This document shows positions 34,852-47,292 of a DNA stretch of 64,000 nt, piece by piece. A program made the position numbers and the translations under genes. Under the pieces are notes generated by a model. The model was not told the DNA's origin and searched no databases. It was given only the letters and a program-made list of their open reading frames with translations. Numbering within the stretch: the first letter of the stretch is position 1; each line of letters opens with the position of its first letter. The DNA comes from Platynereis dumerilii (lineage: Eukaryota > Annelida > Polychaeta > Phyllodocida > Nereididae), in the NCBI GenBank assembly GCA_026936325.1, contig JAPTHN010000011.1, forward strand, positions 1,865,001-1,929,000. Reading direction: 5' to 3'.

Positions 34852-36190
34852 GTGCTTAAATGAAGCTTTAAAAAATTATGTGAATGATTTGGAAGTAGCC
34901 AATCAACAAAGGGGAGATCAGGGTAAGTTGTGCCACCCAATAATGCAGCGGAAAAAAAGGAAAGAAGGTCATCACACTTTGTGCCCATTACTATGCAACG
35001 CAATAAAAGCTGGTAAATCATATACTACAACAGGTTTAATTAAAAAATTAACTTTATTGTCGAAACTTTGATGTGCTGAGGAGTGAGGATATGGACAATA
35101 ATATTTCTCATTCAACATTATTGCTAATTAGGCTATGTCACTCTGGCTCATTGCTGATAGTTGCAGCAGGCATAGGCCTATCTGAAATGTTGTGTTGTCG
35201 AATTTAATCTGGGATTTTTTGCATAATTGCATGATTTACCATGCAAGATTTTTATTCTTCACAATATTTTTCCCAGTGATGGAAATGGGGGGGGGGAGCT
35301 CGGGGGAGCTGAGCTCCCTTGACCAAAAAACAGGGGGAGCTGTACCCTGCTACAGCTCCCCTCATGATAAGTGGTGAAATTACAACTATCATGTTACTTT
35401 ATCAGTCCTCATGGTATTTTTAGCCAAACTTATGCTCTCGTGGAAGAATTCTTTCCATTTTAAAAATATAGAATGGCGAGCCACTGCCGCACGAGCCGAG
35501 AGCTCCCCCGACGAAAATTTTCCATTTCCATCACTGATTTTTCCCCATAATAATTATGTCATGACTTGCCTCAGGCATGATGTGAAATGAGTGCTACTAG
35601 AAAAAACTTGTGTCAAAATTGTAATTCCACCCTCCAAAGAAGCTCATAATTCTAGTGTTTTCCACATTCGATTTTCTAGTTTTTACATGACATCAATAAT
35701 TGATAAGTTTTAAGTAATATGTCAGCTTATTAAAGAAACAGTGATGGTTTTTCACATCTATGATTGACTAATGAACATTTTTGGCATATAATTAAGTTTG
35801 CTCATGTATATAGACTTGGTGATTGATATCTTGGAAAAGCAGAAGCAATCATCGAACAAGGAAGAAAATTCACTTGTTAATTTGTTTACTAATTTGAAAC
35901 AATATGATTATTTATTGTCCTAGTGGACTATTAAATTATGTGAATACCGAAATTATTGCTTTATAAGTATTTCAGTCACAGTCACAGCAGACCTATTTCA
36001 AGTGATTGTGTTAGTTAATGAGAAAACAAAGGGTAAACATACAAATCATTGACAAGATTAGTTGTGTACTTATAATTGTAATTTCTCTTTTCAGGAGATA
36101 CACCAGAAGTGCCACGACAATGGATGAGGCTTTATGTCCTGTATTTATACACTTGGAGAAAAACATTGGAATAAGGCATAGGAACATTGT
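34852..36190 (+). other. Weak exon-like pair inside the 4.9-kb element
   Basis: Segment 1 (about 34852-34922) follows GTGGATGCAG, reads CLNEALKNYVNDLEVANQQ then RGDQ, and meets a donor-like GATCAGG|GTAAGT. Segment 2 begins after a strong acceptor tract (AATTTCTCTTTTCAG, ending 36094), and in the matching phase reads DTPEVPRQWMRLYVLYL before a stop. The phases agree. Neither piece is recognisable as a transposase or host protein, and segment 1 has a poor upstream acceptor. The pair is offered only as a candidate for transcript evidence. Confidence 0.15.
35274..35536. mobile_element. 263-bp hAT-type MITE with perfect 8-bp TSD
   Basis: The ends CAGTGATGGAAATGG and CCATTTCCATCACTG are inverted complements. 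CAGTG is the classical hAT terminal form. The flanking duplication ATTTTTCC is perfect (35266-35273 and 35537-35544), and 8 bp is the hAT target-site length. Inside are G-runs and GGGGGAGCT words on the left with AGAGCTCCCCCG on the right. It is noncoding and nested in the 4864-bp element. Confidence 0.92.
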
Positions 36191-36194
36191 AACT

Positions 36195-36300
36195 GCTGGT
36201 CAACATAAATCCAGGTGACCTGGCCAGTTTGTGAATCAAACCCAGGACCCAGCGATTGGCAACTGAGCGCACAACTGACTGAGCTAAACCGCTCTCTCCC
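36195..36300 (-). mobile_element. tRNA-derived SINE head, minus strand
   Basis: The reverse complement reads GGTTTAGCTCAGTCAGTTG (A box) and, about 40 bp on, GGGTTTGATTCACAAACTGG (B box, diverged from GGTTCGAATCC). Anticodon-arm pairing is poor, so it is a SINE or tRNA pseudogene rather than a tRNA gene. It is a different head from the SINE at 26258. It lies inside the 4864-bp element. Confidence 0.6.
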
Positions 36301-37584
36301 CAGACTTACAAATGACAACACAACAAAAGTCACTGGCAGATGATATGATAATGCTGTCCTAAGTTTGTTGCAGGTTCTTTTAATATCATGAAATTGATGA
36401 TTTGTACAATGTGTGATCATTGAGAGTGACTATGTGCACTGTGCAGTTTTTTTACAGAGTATTTCAAAACATAGATTTTGAATAGAAACTGTTTAAACAA
36501 CCTGCTTTCATATTTATTAACCTGAATTATTTTTCTATGAAGTCTTACAAAATATTTTTACATGACAAAGTCGTGATAAATGTGTGCTTCTGTGTTTGGA
36601 CTTATATGTCACAGAGATGCAAAAATGTTTATCTTGCTGAAAGATGATTTTATACGAAATGAAAAATGCCATGGAGCATGTGAATCTCATCAAAGGTTGT
36701 GTATGTCAGTGTTGTCAGAAATTTGGCTTCTAGAGTCATTAACATATGAACTTCCAATTGTCATCGAACTTGCATCTGAAGAATGGCAAGGTTGATCTCA
36801 TTACTGATGTCTGAAGAATGACATGATAGACTAATAATAAACATACAGCTGAGCACATTTGAAGCCATATGTTTATCAAATTTATGATTGCTGACTCTTT
36901 TTGCTATTCTCTGTATCCATGGTATGGGCTCTTCCTCAGTAACATTTGAATTCTGTGAATAAACTACTTTAGGCAATAAATTTGCCTGTTTATGCCTAGT
37001 AGATATCACATTTTCATGTGTTCTACCATAAATTATTGCTTGATGTGGAACAAACTAATCTGTCAGAACTTACAATGTGTTGCCTAACTTCTTGGATCCA
37101 GATTAAACAGAAACTTTGCAAAGTTGGTTGACTGAGTGGTTACAGTCCCTTGCACCACTGAGAGTTCTGAAAGTCTTTTTAGGTTTATATATATGTTGTT
37201 GATCAAGCAATATGCAGTTCATTAGAAATATACTATCATGAGGCAGAAGTCCCAAGGGTCCAGGACAACAACTGTAAATTTCCCCCCTGGTCATCCCATA
37301 ACATATTAATGGAATTTAAGCCCAAAACTAACACAGATAAGTTGCTAATAATCCTGGGTGTGAAAAATGCCAACAATTTCATTTTTTCAATTTCCTAAAT
37401 CATTGAACTGCGTGCAGACCATTCTTTTGTAAAGCAAATTACAGCACCCCTCCACCCTCCATTCAGGGACACAGCAATGAGGTTAATGGTGGTTGAAACT
37501 GCTGTCCACAATATGTACTGGTGATTCAAGACAATTCTGATTTGAGTGATAATGTCCAGTCACCCATGCCACATTAATGGTATT

Positions 37585-37905
37585 TTATTGCCACTGAACT
37601 TTTTTGTCCACTCTATCGCTTGCTATTGCTTGTTTCGCAGTTGTTTCTAAGAAGTAATTTCTGCGTTTAGTCTGAATCCAAGGCACATTAAATGGAGGCG
37701 GTTGTATCCAGTATTCTATGCTGGAACAACTGAAAGACCCTGGGCATCCCTGGATTAATAGGTATTGTTCCAGACTCCCAGTCTTCTCATATGTATCATC
37801 ATCAAACGATGGTGGTAGAGCTGCCCCGGCTGATCCGGGGTATACCAGCACAACACAAGTAAAGTTGCGAAATGTCATCAGACACACAAGCACCAAATAT
37901 GCCAC
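37585..37905 (-). other. Unexplained 106-codon frame in the 4.9-kb element
   Basis: The product starts MAYLVLVCLMTFRNFTCVVL, a hydrophobic stretch that could pass for a signal peptide. A mixed-composition region follows (PSFDDDTYEKTGSLEQYLL; IEYWIQPPPFNVPWIQTKR). I know no homologue, and no splice or promoter context supports it. It may be a fragment of captured host sequence or chance. Confidence 0.15.
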
Positions 37906-38489
37906 TGCTTACAGTAGTTTTCCCTTTTTTGGCAAAAAAAAAACAACAACAAAAATCCACTCTGGTGCCTCACTTCCTGTTCCGTTACTGGATAATTTGC
38001 AGGGCACTTTCTCTCGATATTTAAGAATAACATTTAAAATCATTACAAAACTTCATCTGGTGGGAAGGGGGGTGATACAAGGGAGATGCAATTGCAAAAT
38101 ATTTTCTATTCATTTGTTTAAAAGCTTCATTTGCTTATTTGGTAAAATGACAAATTTCAATAGGCCTATACTGCCAATATATTTAAAATAGTTGTTATTG
38201 TCTACACCGGTTTTAACTTCAAGTATTTGATCTGTGTAAGTTGAAAGTAAACATTACAGTCTATCACTTTGATATAGAAAAAATGAGGACCAGATCACTG
38301 TGAAAAATGTACTTTGTGACTCATGTTAGCCGATGAAGTGTCACCTTCTTTACTTTCAACATGGAAAACAATCCAAAACCTAGAAGCAGTTTGATTAGTC
38401 ATGATCAAGAGAAGGCCATTTGACTTGTCATAACTGAATTTAGAGTGAAAATCAGACATAATCCTTTCGGTTGGCTGTTACCAACCAGC

Positions 38490-38530
38490 GGGATTATTTA
38501 TTTATTTATTTATATTTATTTATTGGGCCA
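38490..38530. repeat. (ATTT)n microsatellite, probable retroelement tail
   Basis: About eight imperfect ATTT units are followed by GGGCCATTATTAAGGCAGTA. Read on the minus strand this is a unique 3' end followed by an AAAT tail, as left by a short non-LTR insertion. The extent upstream of the tail is unclear. Confidence 0.6.
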
Positions 38531-39564
38531 TTATTAAGGCAGTACACATGAACATATAAATAAGACAATCGATAGCAAATAGAATGGTTGCTGGACACCT
38601 ATCGCTGTATTTACCATGACCAATATTACAAAATAAAATAATTTTCAATAGACAAATAGAATATTTAATTTGAAAAAAAAAAATCAAGTGCAAGAGTCCA
38701 CTCTTTTTCTATATCAAAGTGAGGGACTGTAATAATTTATTGATGAATACCAGGAGGATGATTTGAAAAGCATATAAAAAAACAGCTTCACCACTTTAAA
38801 CTTATGATTACAAATAATTTTCTTTCTCATAGATCTTAAAGCAGGCTTTTAATTGCAAAAAAGGTTTGCAGGGTCTCCTTGCTTTTTTCATGCCTCAGTA
38901 AATTTTGTTTAAAGTCCCAAAGTGTTTTGTAGTGAAAAGTATTATGTATTATAGAGTCTTTAAACTTCTACAAGCAGATTAATGTGTGATTTCAGTGTGA
39001 ACTGAAGCAAACATGAAATTGCCAATCTCAGTTTTGGTGTTTGTGACACCTTTCACAAATCATTGATGTATGACTGATTTTTCTGTAATCCGACAGAAAA
39101 TTCACTACAGACACTGCTTGTGTGATAACAGAAATATCCAGTGTACACACAAATGGATTTCTGTAACTTTACTGAGACCTCTGGAAAAAAAATTTCCCGA
39201 AATATCTGTAATGTGACAATTATTTTTTAACAGTGTATGCTCCTTTGCTTCTTGGGGAGGAATTGTGAGATTCAAGAACATATCCTTGCCAAAGTTAATT
39301 GGAATGGGATGCATTTTGAGATATCGATTATATGAACGTCTTTCCATAAAAATCCCGATGATTTTGTTTGAGATTATACTTCTAGTGTTAATATGTGTAT
39401 ATATATGAATAAGAATAACACAATTGTTATTAGTAACCGGAAATACAAAGCCTCCTTGCTGGACACCTCTTTATAACAGTGGGCTTGACCAAAAACAAAA
39501 AAAAAGCAGTATAGTGCTTTCATCTTATCATTTTATTTGTGAGATATGTAAAATTGATGAATGA

Positions 39565-40193
39565 TATTACAAATCATTGTTCAAGCTCATGTGATGAGCC
39601 AAAATATTGTCAATGCCGGGCTTTCTAAAAGACATATTGACAAAATATAAATACGACAGTTCAGCTGTTGCATGTTATAGGCATTGTGTATCTTTATCTG
39701 ATCTCTGTAAAGAAGAAGTGGAAACATACAGCCACCTACTTTGTAAATGTGAGAAAGTACAGAATATTTGGAAAGACGTGCAAGAATGGACGATGCAGAA
39801 CACAGGATTTCATCTGGACATTACACCGATGACAATCATATTTGGGACCCTCCACAACAAGGTACTGGACCTCATCCTGAGCGCAACAAAGCTATATATA
39901 TATTATTGCAAAATGATAAAAAATACCGCCCCACAAACAGAAGAACTTGTCAGACAAATACAAGAAATCCAGAACATAGAAAAATATGTGGCAAGGAAAA
40001 ACAACTCCCTAGAAAAGCATGAAAGGAAATGGAATTATCAACATCAACTGACCTACAACCCTGGAACATAGTTCTCTGAAATCTGAAATTTCTGATATTT
40101 GATTTTTGATATTTTATCTATCCAAAGTATCGATTACCATTACATTTGTTTTTATTGGCTGGCAAATAAATTCTATAAAAAAAAAAAAAAATC
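39565..40193 (+). mobile_element. 5'-truncated L1/Tx1-type LINE, ORF2 C-terminal end
   Basis: A plus frame (39607-40071) reads CVSLSDLCKEEVETYSHLLC then KCEKVQNIWKDVQEW, the Cys/His-containing C-terminal segment of L1/Tx1-clade ORF2 proteins (compare CxxCxxEEETxxHLFxxC...FWxxLxxW). Downstream, ILSATKLYIYYCK and IEKYVARKNN are also typical of that tail. It ends with GGCAAATAAATTCTAT and a run of about 14 A. There is no RT or endonuclease portion. The frame is open to its natural-looking stop at 40071, so it is not very old. It lies at the junction between arm A/partial-unit sequence and inverted arm B. Confidence 0.8.
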
Positions 40194-43005
40194 TTTATGA
40201 GACCAGGAGGCACAAAGCAGAAAGATATCATACATGATATAAACACTACAACGGATATAAAAGATTGATAAAGGCAGCTGAGCCGAGTCGAGGGCTTAAA
40301 AACATCAATCTATACCATATGAAACCCTCGACCTTATAGCTATCCAGGCTTGAAATAATGATTGTCAGAAAGAAAGAGTCATAAAATGTGTTTTCATTGT
40401 CTCTCTATAGTATCTTTGCAATGTGAACCCATAAAAATAAACAAGGCTCCTGAAAATATACAGAATTTATATCTACAGCTTTATAGCAAATCACAAAAAC
40501 ATAGGCATGGTTTATTTCTTTCGATGGACTAATACAAATTATATAGCAAACTATGGAATTAAAGAACTTCACACATCGAGACATAAAAAAAGAAGTGCCT
40601 TTTTATTACATTAATAAATTGCCATTAATGTTGATGGAACCTGTAACTGAGCTAATTCAGTTCTTTAGCGGATTAACAAAGGTCACGGCGACAATTACTG
40701 CTCTGTGGCCATGTAGATGTAGAGCAAGTGTCCATGATGGGACTATTTAATAAGACCCAGTCAAGGAGGGAGAGATAGTCCCTAAAGTATCACATCATAT
40801 TTACATTATCTCCAAGATATTTCACTTGGGAATCTATTTAATATATGAAAAACTTTCATTTGACTGTCCAATCGATATTTCGTCACTCCATAGAAATTTT
40901 AAAATTTTGGCAAGGACATTTAAAATATGAATTCCCCTTTCAAAAGAAGAGCACCATAGTGATGACTGGCATTTGCCAAAAACTATATTTCCTGCAACAA
41001 CCTGAAGCAGCCAGGTTTTCCTTCCAAATAATTCTTATTTCCCCCCCCCCCCCCGATCAACTAGGAACCAAGATCTATATAACCATATGATCTAGCTCCC
41101 ACAAAAGGTGAGAATCAGGCAGTGGCTGGATATATTACATGCTCATTTCATAATAACTTTCAGCAAGCACTCCTGTCATACAATGACAGCAAATCATCTG
41201 CTGAGTCTTCTTGATGAAAAACTGCAATAACTGACAATATTAAATTATGAGATATGTCACTGTGACCTAACTTCTAACTGGTTTGATGATTCTTTGACAC
41301 TACTATTCTGATCCTGAAGATAGAGAGACCAGAGTCGGAAGTAAAGTCCTTTAAAAAAACCTGTAAGCGTATAAGGCTTTCCAGGAAATTCCAGGCATGA
41401 GATAACATAGTAAAAAAAAGAGTACATCTTAGTACAATATGGAGTGCTTCAGGAGAATAAAATCTGTTTAATGCATCATAAAGTACAAATATCATATTTG
41501 ACTCCCTCGTCTACCGTCAAATTTTGAATATCTTGGTGGAACTCGTAAAAGTAAGGCTGATTTCTGAAACGAAAGTGGCATTGTGTTATACATATATGCA
41601 AACACAAAACACTTGTTCATATACGTGTATTCCTTTTGACAACATATGATGGTTCAGCTGACAACTTACTTTTATGAGACATGTAGCAGAAACCGGAACG
41701 ACTTAGTGATGTGCAGCAAGAAAGCAGTATTATGACAGATTGTTCTTGAATTTCTTGAGCCTCGTCATATTTGGATGATTACTGGAAATCGTTGGGCACG
41801 CGGCCTAGACCCAGATGGTGATCTGTTGGTCTCAGAAAGCAGCTGATGAGAGAAAAGGTTCGAATATATCTCTCTCTAATTCCACCTCTCTTCTGTTACC
41901 CTTGCTCTCTTTTTCTCCAGGTAGTCTTTATGTTCCTGCATGTCAGACCTCTCTTCAAATCAAAAGGCTGCTGCCCGAAGTATCTGTGAGTAATATTCCG
42001 AGGCCAACAAATTCCAACAAGAGTCTCTGTTTACATTACTTATAACAGTTCTTTTTCTTGCATTTTGTTTTTCACTCCAAAGGCCTACAAAACAAATTAC
42101 AAGTACAGTCAGTTCCCACTCATAAGGGGATGACCATTTAATTTAAAGGGGGGGTTGGAGTTTTTCTCAGCAGTAATTATTTAAGCACGTGAAATCCTCA
42201 AATATTCATTCCTAAATCAAGCAACACCTTATTAAGAAATATCCCTTGCAGAAATTATTTATTCCAAGACTGCCCAAAAAGAATTTATCCATTTCACCAA
42301 AACAGAGCAAGAAATCATTTATAGTTGAGTGAGATGGTTGCAAAATAACTTTGAACTAAAATAGATAGCTGCTTTAAGCTGAGACAGCTCAAAATACTGA
42401 GATGTATTGACTTAATTGTTCAAGGTGAGACAGCGTTTTTTATTAGGCCTACATTAATCATAATTTTTCTTAATTTTCCATTAATCAATCACAAGGAGGG
42501 ATATCACATCATACTTATATTCAGAGGAAATCATGTGGGAATCTTCTAAATACGGAATTTTTTTCATGCCTTAACTGTAGAATCGACATCTCATTGCCAG
42601 ATTACAATTATTTTGGCAACCACATTTTAATCTGACATTCCTCTTTTTAAAGAAAATGAGCATCATAACTAGTGATGACTGGTATTTGCCCAAAATTTAA
42701 AAATCCATAGAAGCAACCTGAAGCAGCCAGATCCTCCTTATTTTTTCCTTCCAACTTATCCCTACTTCCTGATCAATAATGAACCTAAATACAACCATAT
42801 GATCTAGTGCCTACAGAAGGTGAGAAACAGGAACTTGCCAGACATATTTCATGCTTATTGATAACAATCAGCAAGCCTCCTGTTTTACACTCAGAAATGG
42901 ATTACATGACCTATAATGGCACTGTTCTGAACCTTGTGAATATGGAGGTCGCTAAGGCAAAAGTAAGTTCCTTTAAAATATCCTGCGATGTATTCTATAT
43001 ATATA

Positions 43006-43408
43006 TATATATAAAATATTTTATTCAAACACTTTTACAATCATAATTATAAAAGGTTTAGACATGATAAAATACAGTATAAAAATCTATGTATAAACAT
43101 AAAAACTTAACAATATATGAAAATAAAAGCATTAAAAAGTACAAGTAAAGTTAATAAAATCACAGATCTCAGTATAACTAAAACCAGGAATCATGACTAG
43201 GCTGCCTCTAGCATCTCGCAACTCTTTAATCACACCCAAAGTTATTCTATCACAGTCTGTAGTATCTGCAAGGTACCTCTTTTTCAATAATCTCACATCA
43301 TCACTCCACATTTAAAAAAATTGTACTCCAAGTCCTAGTTCTATAATCCTAAGATTCCTACGTACAATTGATCGAGCTGACGACATACACACTTTAAATG
43401 TACAGGCA
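43006..43408 (-). mobile_element. Non-LTR retroelement 3' end with (TA)n tail
   Basis: On the minus strand a frame reads WSDDVRLLKKRYLADTTDCD then RITLGVIKELRDARGS and FSYTEICDFINF, to a stop near 43147. The ending resembles C-termini of retroelement polyproteins seen in marine invertebrates. The clade is not certain. An A-rich 3' UTR and an AT-repeat tail at 43000-43012 follow. It interrupts an arm B unit: arm flanks CCTTTAAAATATCC and CAGGCATGAAATAATG are adjacent in the unit at about 41350-41410. Confidence 0.55.
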
Positions 43409-44477
43409 TGAAATAATGCAGTAAAATGCAAGAGTACATCTCAGTACAACATTGAGCGCTTCAGGAGAATGAAATATGTTTAATTAATGCGTCATAAACT
43501 ACAAACATCATATTTGACTCTCTCGTCTTCCTTCAAGGTTTCTAATGTCTTTGTGGAACTTGTAAAAGTAAGGCTGGTTGCTGAAGCAACAATGGCAGTG
43601 TGTTATATACACACACAAAAACACTTGTTCATGTTCCTTTTGATAACATATTATGGTTCAGCTGACAACTTACTTTTATGAGACATATAACAGAAACCCG
43701 GAACGACTTAGTGATGTGCAGCAAGAAAAAGCAGTGTTATGACAGATTGTTCTTGAGTTTCTTGAGCCTCCTCAGTCCTCACATGTGGATGATTACTGGA
43801 AATCGTTGGGCACACAGCATAGACCCAGATGGTGATCTGATGGTCTCAGCAAGCAGCTCTAATTCCGCCTCTTCTCTGTTACCCTTGCTCTCTTTTTCTC
43901 CAGGTAGTCTTTATGTTCCTGCATGTCAGACCTCTCTTCAAATCACTAGGCCGCTGTCTGAAATATCTGTGGGTAATATTCCAAGGCCTACAAATTTCAA
44001 CAAGAGTTTCTGTTTACTTTACTTACAACAGTTCTTTTTCTTGTGTTGGTTTTTTACTCCAAAGACCTACAAAACAAAATACATACAAGTGCATTTATGT
44101 CATAGAAAGCTGTCCTGTTGTCTGCTTGGCCAATGGCAGCACAATTTTCCCCAAGTTATGTTTAAATCATTTTCTCCTCGCCAATATTTTCAGGCAATAC
44201 AAAGCAGTGACAGTAATTATTTTGAGCAAAGAACATACTGCTCTATTGATGGGAGATTTCGTCACCTACTAAAGTCCTTTTTCTGAATATGATAGTAGTT
44301 TCAGAAGATTTCATGGAATAATAATGAATAAAACCTGTTATTGGGTGATTGAGCTCTTTAACACATAAATAGTTAAAAGCCAGGAAGAGCAGTAGGCCTA
44401 ATGGGACTGCATGTGTTTCATTCCTCCAAACTTTTTCTGAATGTCATAAAAACTTTTTCTGAATGTCATAAAATGTT

Positions 44478-44680
44478 ACCGTTTCGAACCCCGGATGAGG
44501 AACCCAAAATTTTCAGTGAACCTTCAGAGCAAATTCCCAGCTGGATGTTGCCCGGATGAGACCTTGAATTAGTGGCTACATGGCCACCTTGTATCAGTGT
44601 CTGTGCTGGGCAAGTAAAAGATACCTCACATGGGGTATTTGTGTAACATGCTGAGGACTTCCGCTCTTTCTCCCATCTCA
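44478..44680 (+). mobile_element. Second copy of the 26-kb SINE family, 5'-truncated
   Basis: It starts at the B box (GTTTCGAACCCCGG) and carries the same body (TATCAGTGTCTGTGCTGGGC, AAGTAAAAGATACCTCACAT, TGTGTAACATGCTGAGGACT) as 26337-26500. Just upstream are two tandem copies of ACTTTTTCTGAATGTCATAA, a 22-bp repeat. No clear target duplication was seen. Confidence 0.75.
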
Positions 44681-44734
44681 TTGATCAACCCTCGTGAATG
44701 CTCAGAACTGGGCTTATAGGGCTGCACTTACCGT

Positions 44735-44766
44735 ATATCTATCTATCTATCTATTTATCTATTTAT

Positions 44767-44849
<83 letters not shown>
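44735..44849. repeat. (ATCT)n microsatellite
   Basis: About 28 units of ATCT, with a few ATTT variants near the left end. The frame running through it (44694-44897) is an artefact of the repeat. Confidence 0.97.
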
Positions 44850-47292
44850 CATCTTGTAGTCCTGGTTTCTATGCAATATAACTGTCTTGATTCTTGAAAT
44901 TGACGTAAATGACCATGTCTTACAAAGGTCCCAAAAAAGTCCCAACACATGTCATTGAGACATAAGAAAAGAAGTGGATTGGATTTATTTTTACCATTAA
45001 TTTTGGCAAGGACATTTTAATCTGACGTTCCCTTATTAAAAGCAAAAGAGCTTAAGAGCACCATAGTGATGACTGATATTTGCCAAAAATGAAAATCCAT
45101 ACAAGCAACCTGAAGAAGCCAGGCTTCCCTTGCAAGTTATCCTTGTTTCCTGATCAATAATGAACCTATATAACGATATGATCTAGCTCCCACAAAAGGT
45201 GAGAAACAGGAACTCGCTAGACATATGCCCATTAATAACTTTCAGCAAGCACTCCTGTTTTAGACTGACAGCAAATAACCTACTGATCCTCCATCATGAA
45301 TTACTGCTGTAATGCTGACTGACAACATTAATTTTTAAGATGTGTCCATACTGCAACCTAACTTCTAACTGATTGTTATGTTATGGCACTACTACTCTGA
45401 ACCTTTAGATAGAGAGATTAGATAGATAAAACGGAAGATATATCTTCTGAGTACAATTTGGAGCGTTTCAGGAGAATGGAGTTTATTTAATGCATCATAA
45501 ACTTCAAATATCATATTTGACTCTCTCATCTTCCTTCAAGGTTTCTAATGTCTTTGTGGAACTCGTAAAAGAAAGGCTGGTTGCTGAAGCAAAAATGGCA
45601 GTGTGTTATACATAAACACAAAAACACTTGTTCATGTTCCTTTTGATAATGTATTACGGTTCAGTTGACAACTTACTTTTATGAGACATATAACAGAAAC
45701 CCAGAAAGTTCTACTTAGTGATGTGCAGCAAGAAAAACGCAGTACTGTGGCAGATTGTTCTTTAGTTTCTTGAGGCTCTTCATGTTTGGATGATAATTGG
45801 AAATCGTTGGGAACAAAGGATAGACACAAATGGTGATCTGATGGTCTCAGCAAACACCTGATGAGAGGAGAGGTTTTCTCTCTAATTCTGCCTCTCTCCC
45901 TTTACCCATGCTCTCTTTTCTCCAGGTATAGTCTTTATGTTTCTGCATGTCAGACCTCTCTTCAAATAAAATCACAAGACAGCTGCCAGAAGTGTCTGTG
46001 TGTAATATTCGAAGGTCTACAAATTGCAACTTGAGTCTTTGTTTACTTCACTTACAACCATTCTTTTTCTTGCTTTTGTTTTTCGCGTCGAAGACCTACA
46101 AAACAAAATACAAATGCATTTAGTTCATAAAAGGAGAACTGTTACCTGCTTGGCCAATGGTAGCGCAATATTTCCCAAGATATGTTTAAATCATTTTCTC
46201 ATTGCCAATTTTTTCATTCAATGCCAAGCAGTGTCAGTAACTATCTTTAGTAGAGAACATACTGGCTACTGAAGTTCTTTCCTTTCTTTTTTTTTTGGAA
46301 ATAAAGTTTTGCTTTTAAGAATAGAAGTCTTTGAAGATGTCATTGAACAATAATGAATTGAATTGCCAGTGAATAATGACCAATTGATCATCTTAAGATT
46401 GGATAACGGCTGTTAATGGGCTGATTGAGCTCTTTGATAGGTGAACAATTAAAAACCTCAGTGAGAATTTCTGCAAGGTGGCCATGGAGAGCATTGGGTA
46501 CTTATGGGACTATGATTAAGATCATTTCATAGTTCAGAAGATAAATTTTCAAATTTATATCTCAAAGGAAAATCGTTTGAGGATCTTTATTATACGAACG
46601 AAAGAGAACGCTCATGCATTACATTTTCAATCAATATCTGAGCATGAGATCCAATTAATTTTGGCAAGAACATCTTTAAATTGATGAGTCACGTTTTAAA
46701 ACAAAAGGGCATTATTATGATGACTGGCATTATATGCCAGAAAATATAAATGCACAGAGGAGACTTATGCAGATCAATCATCCAAACCTTGTTCAAAGTA
46801 ATCCTTACTTCCGGATCTGGCCATATGATCTGAGTCATCTGACTCCCACAAAATATGTGGGGCAGGCTCTTGGTAGACATATTCCCCTTATGGCCCTTAA
46901 TAAGAGCAATTATCAACAATAATTCGATCATGCATTGACAAATCACCCATGAATGAGATACAATTGACTAATGAAATTCTTGCTTGTTGTGTATCAATGT
47001 ATATTTTGTGACCTATATGGACAAAAATTAAAGTCATATAAACACAAAACTAAAAAGATAGAGGCACCTGGCAACCTGTCAAGTCCAGAGTCCCTTACCT
47101 TATGGTAACCTAGATATAAAACAAAAAAAGATTTTCGAACAAGTATTCACTAATCTGAGAGAAAACTATAAAATGGTTCAGGAGAATGGAATCCATTTCT
47201 TGGGTCATAAAATCCCAAACCTCCAGCTGTCTTAATTTTTCATCTGCACACACACAAATGTTCCTTTCAATGGACGTATAATTCAGTATTAA

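Larger units (their letters stand above)
34372..39235. mobile_element. 4864-bp DNA transposon with TTACAGA subterminal repeats
   Basis: The left end CACTGTTAAAAATTTTG and right end TTATTTTTTAACAGTG are inverted complements over about 12 bp, flanked by TA on both sides (34370-34371 and 39236-39237). The flanks join into one arm unit, and arm C near 58600 (ATCACTATGATGCTC) is the empty site. Both subterminal regions carry several TTACAGA or TCTGTAA words: left at about 34414, 34438, 34459 and 34499; right at about 39082, 39162 and 39207. This arrangement is usual for transposase-binding sites. No transposase is recognised inside. The interior holds a hAT-type MITE, a SINE head, simple repeats and weak exon-like pieces. 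It may be nonautonomous or a decayed composite. The superfamily is not assigned. Confidence 0.75.

Noticed and set aside
37110-37295. Possible tRNA-derived SINE (TTGGTTGACTGAGTGGTTAC)
   Set aside because: Only an A-box-like word. No B box at the right distance and no second copy found.
43678-44286. 202-codon plus frame
   Set aside because: Lies wholly within an arm B unit. The homologous intervals of the other units do not keep the frame, so it is a chance survivor.
44694-44897. 67-codon frame of Ile/Tyr/Leu/Ser repeats
   Set aside because: It is a translation of the (ATCT)n microsatellite.
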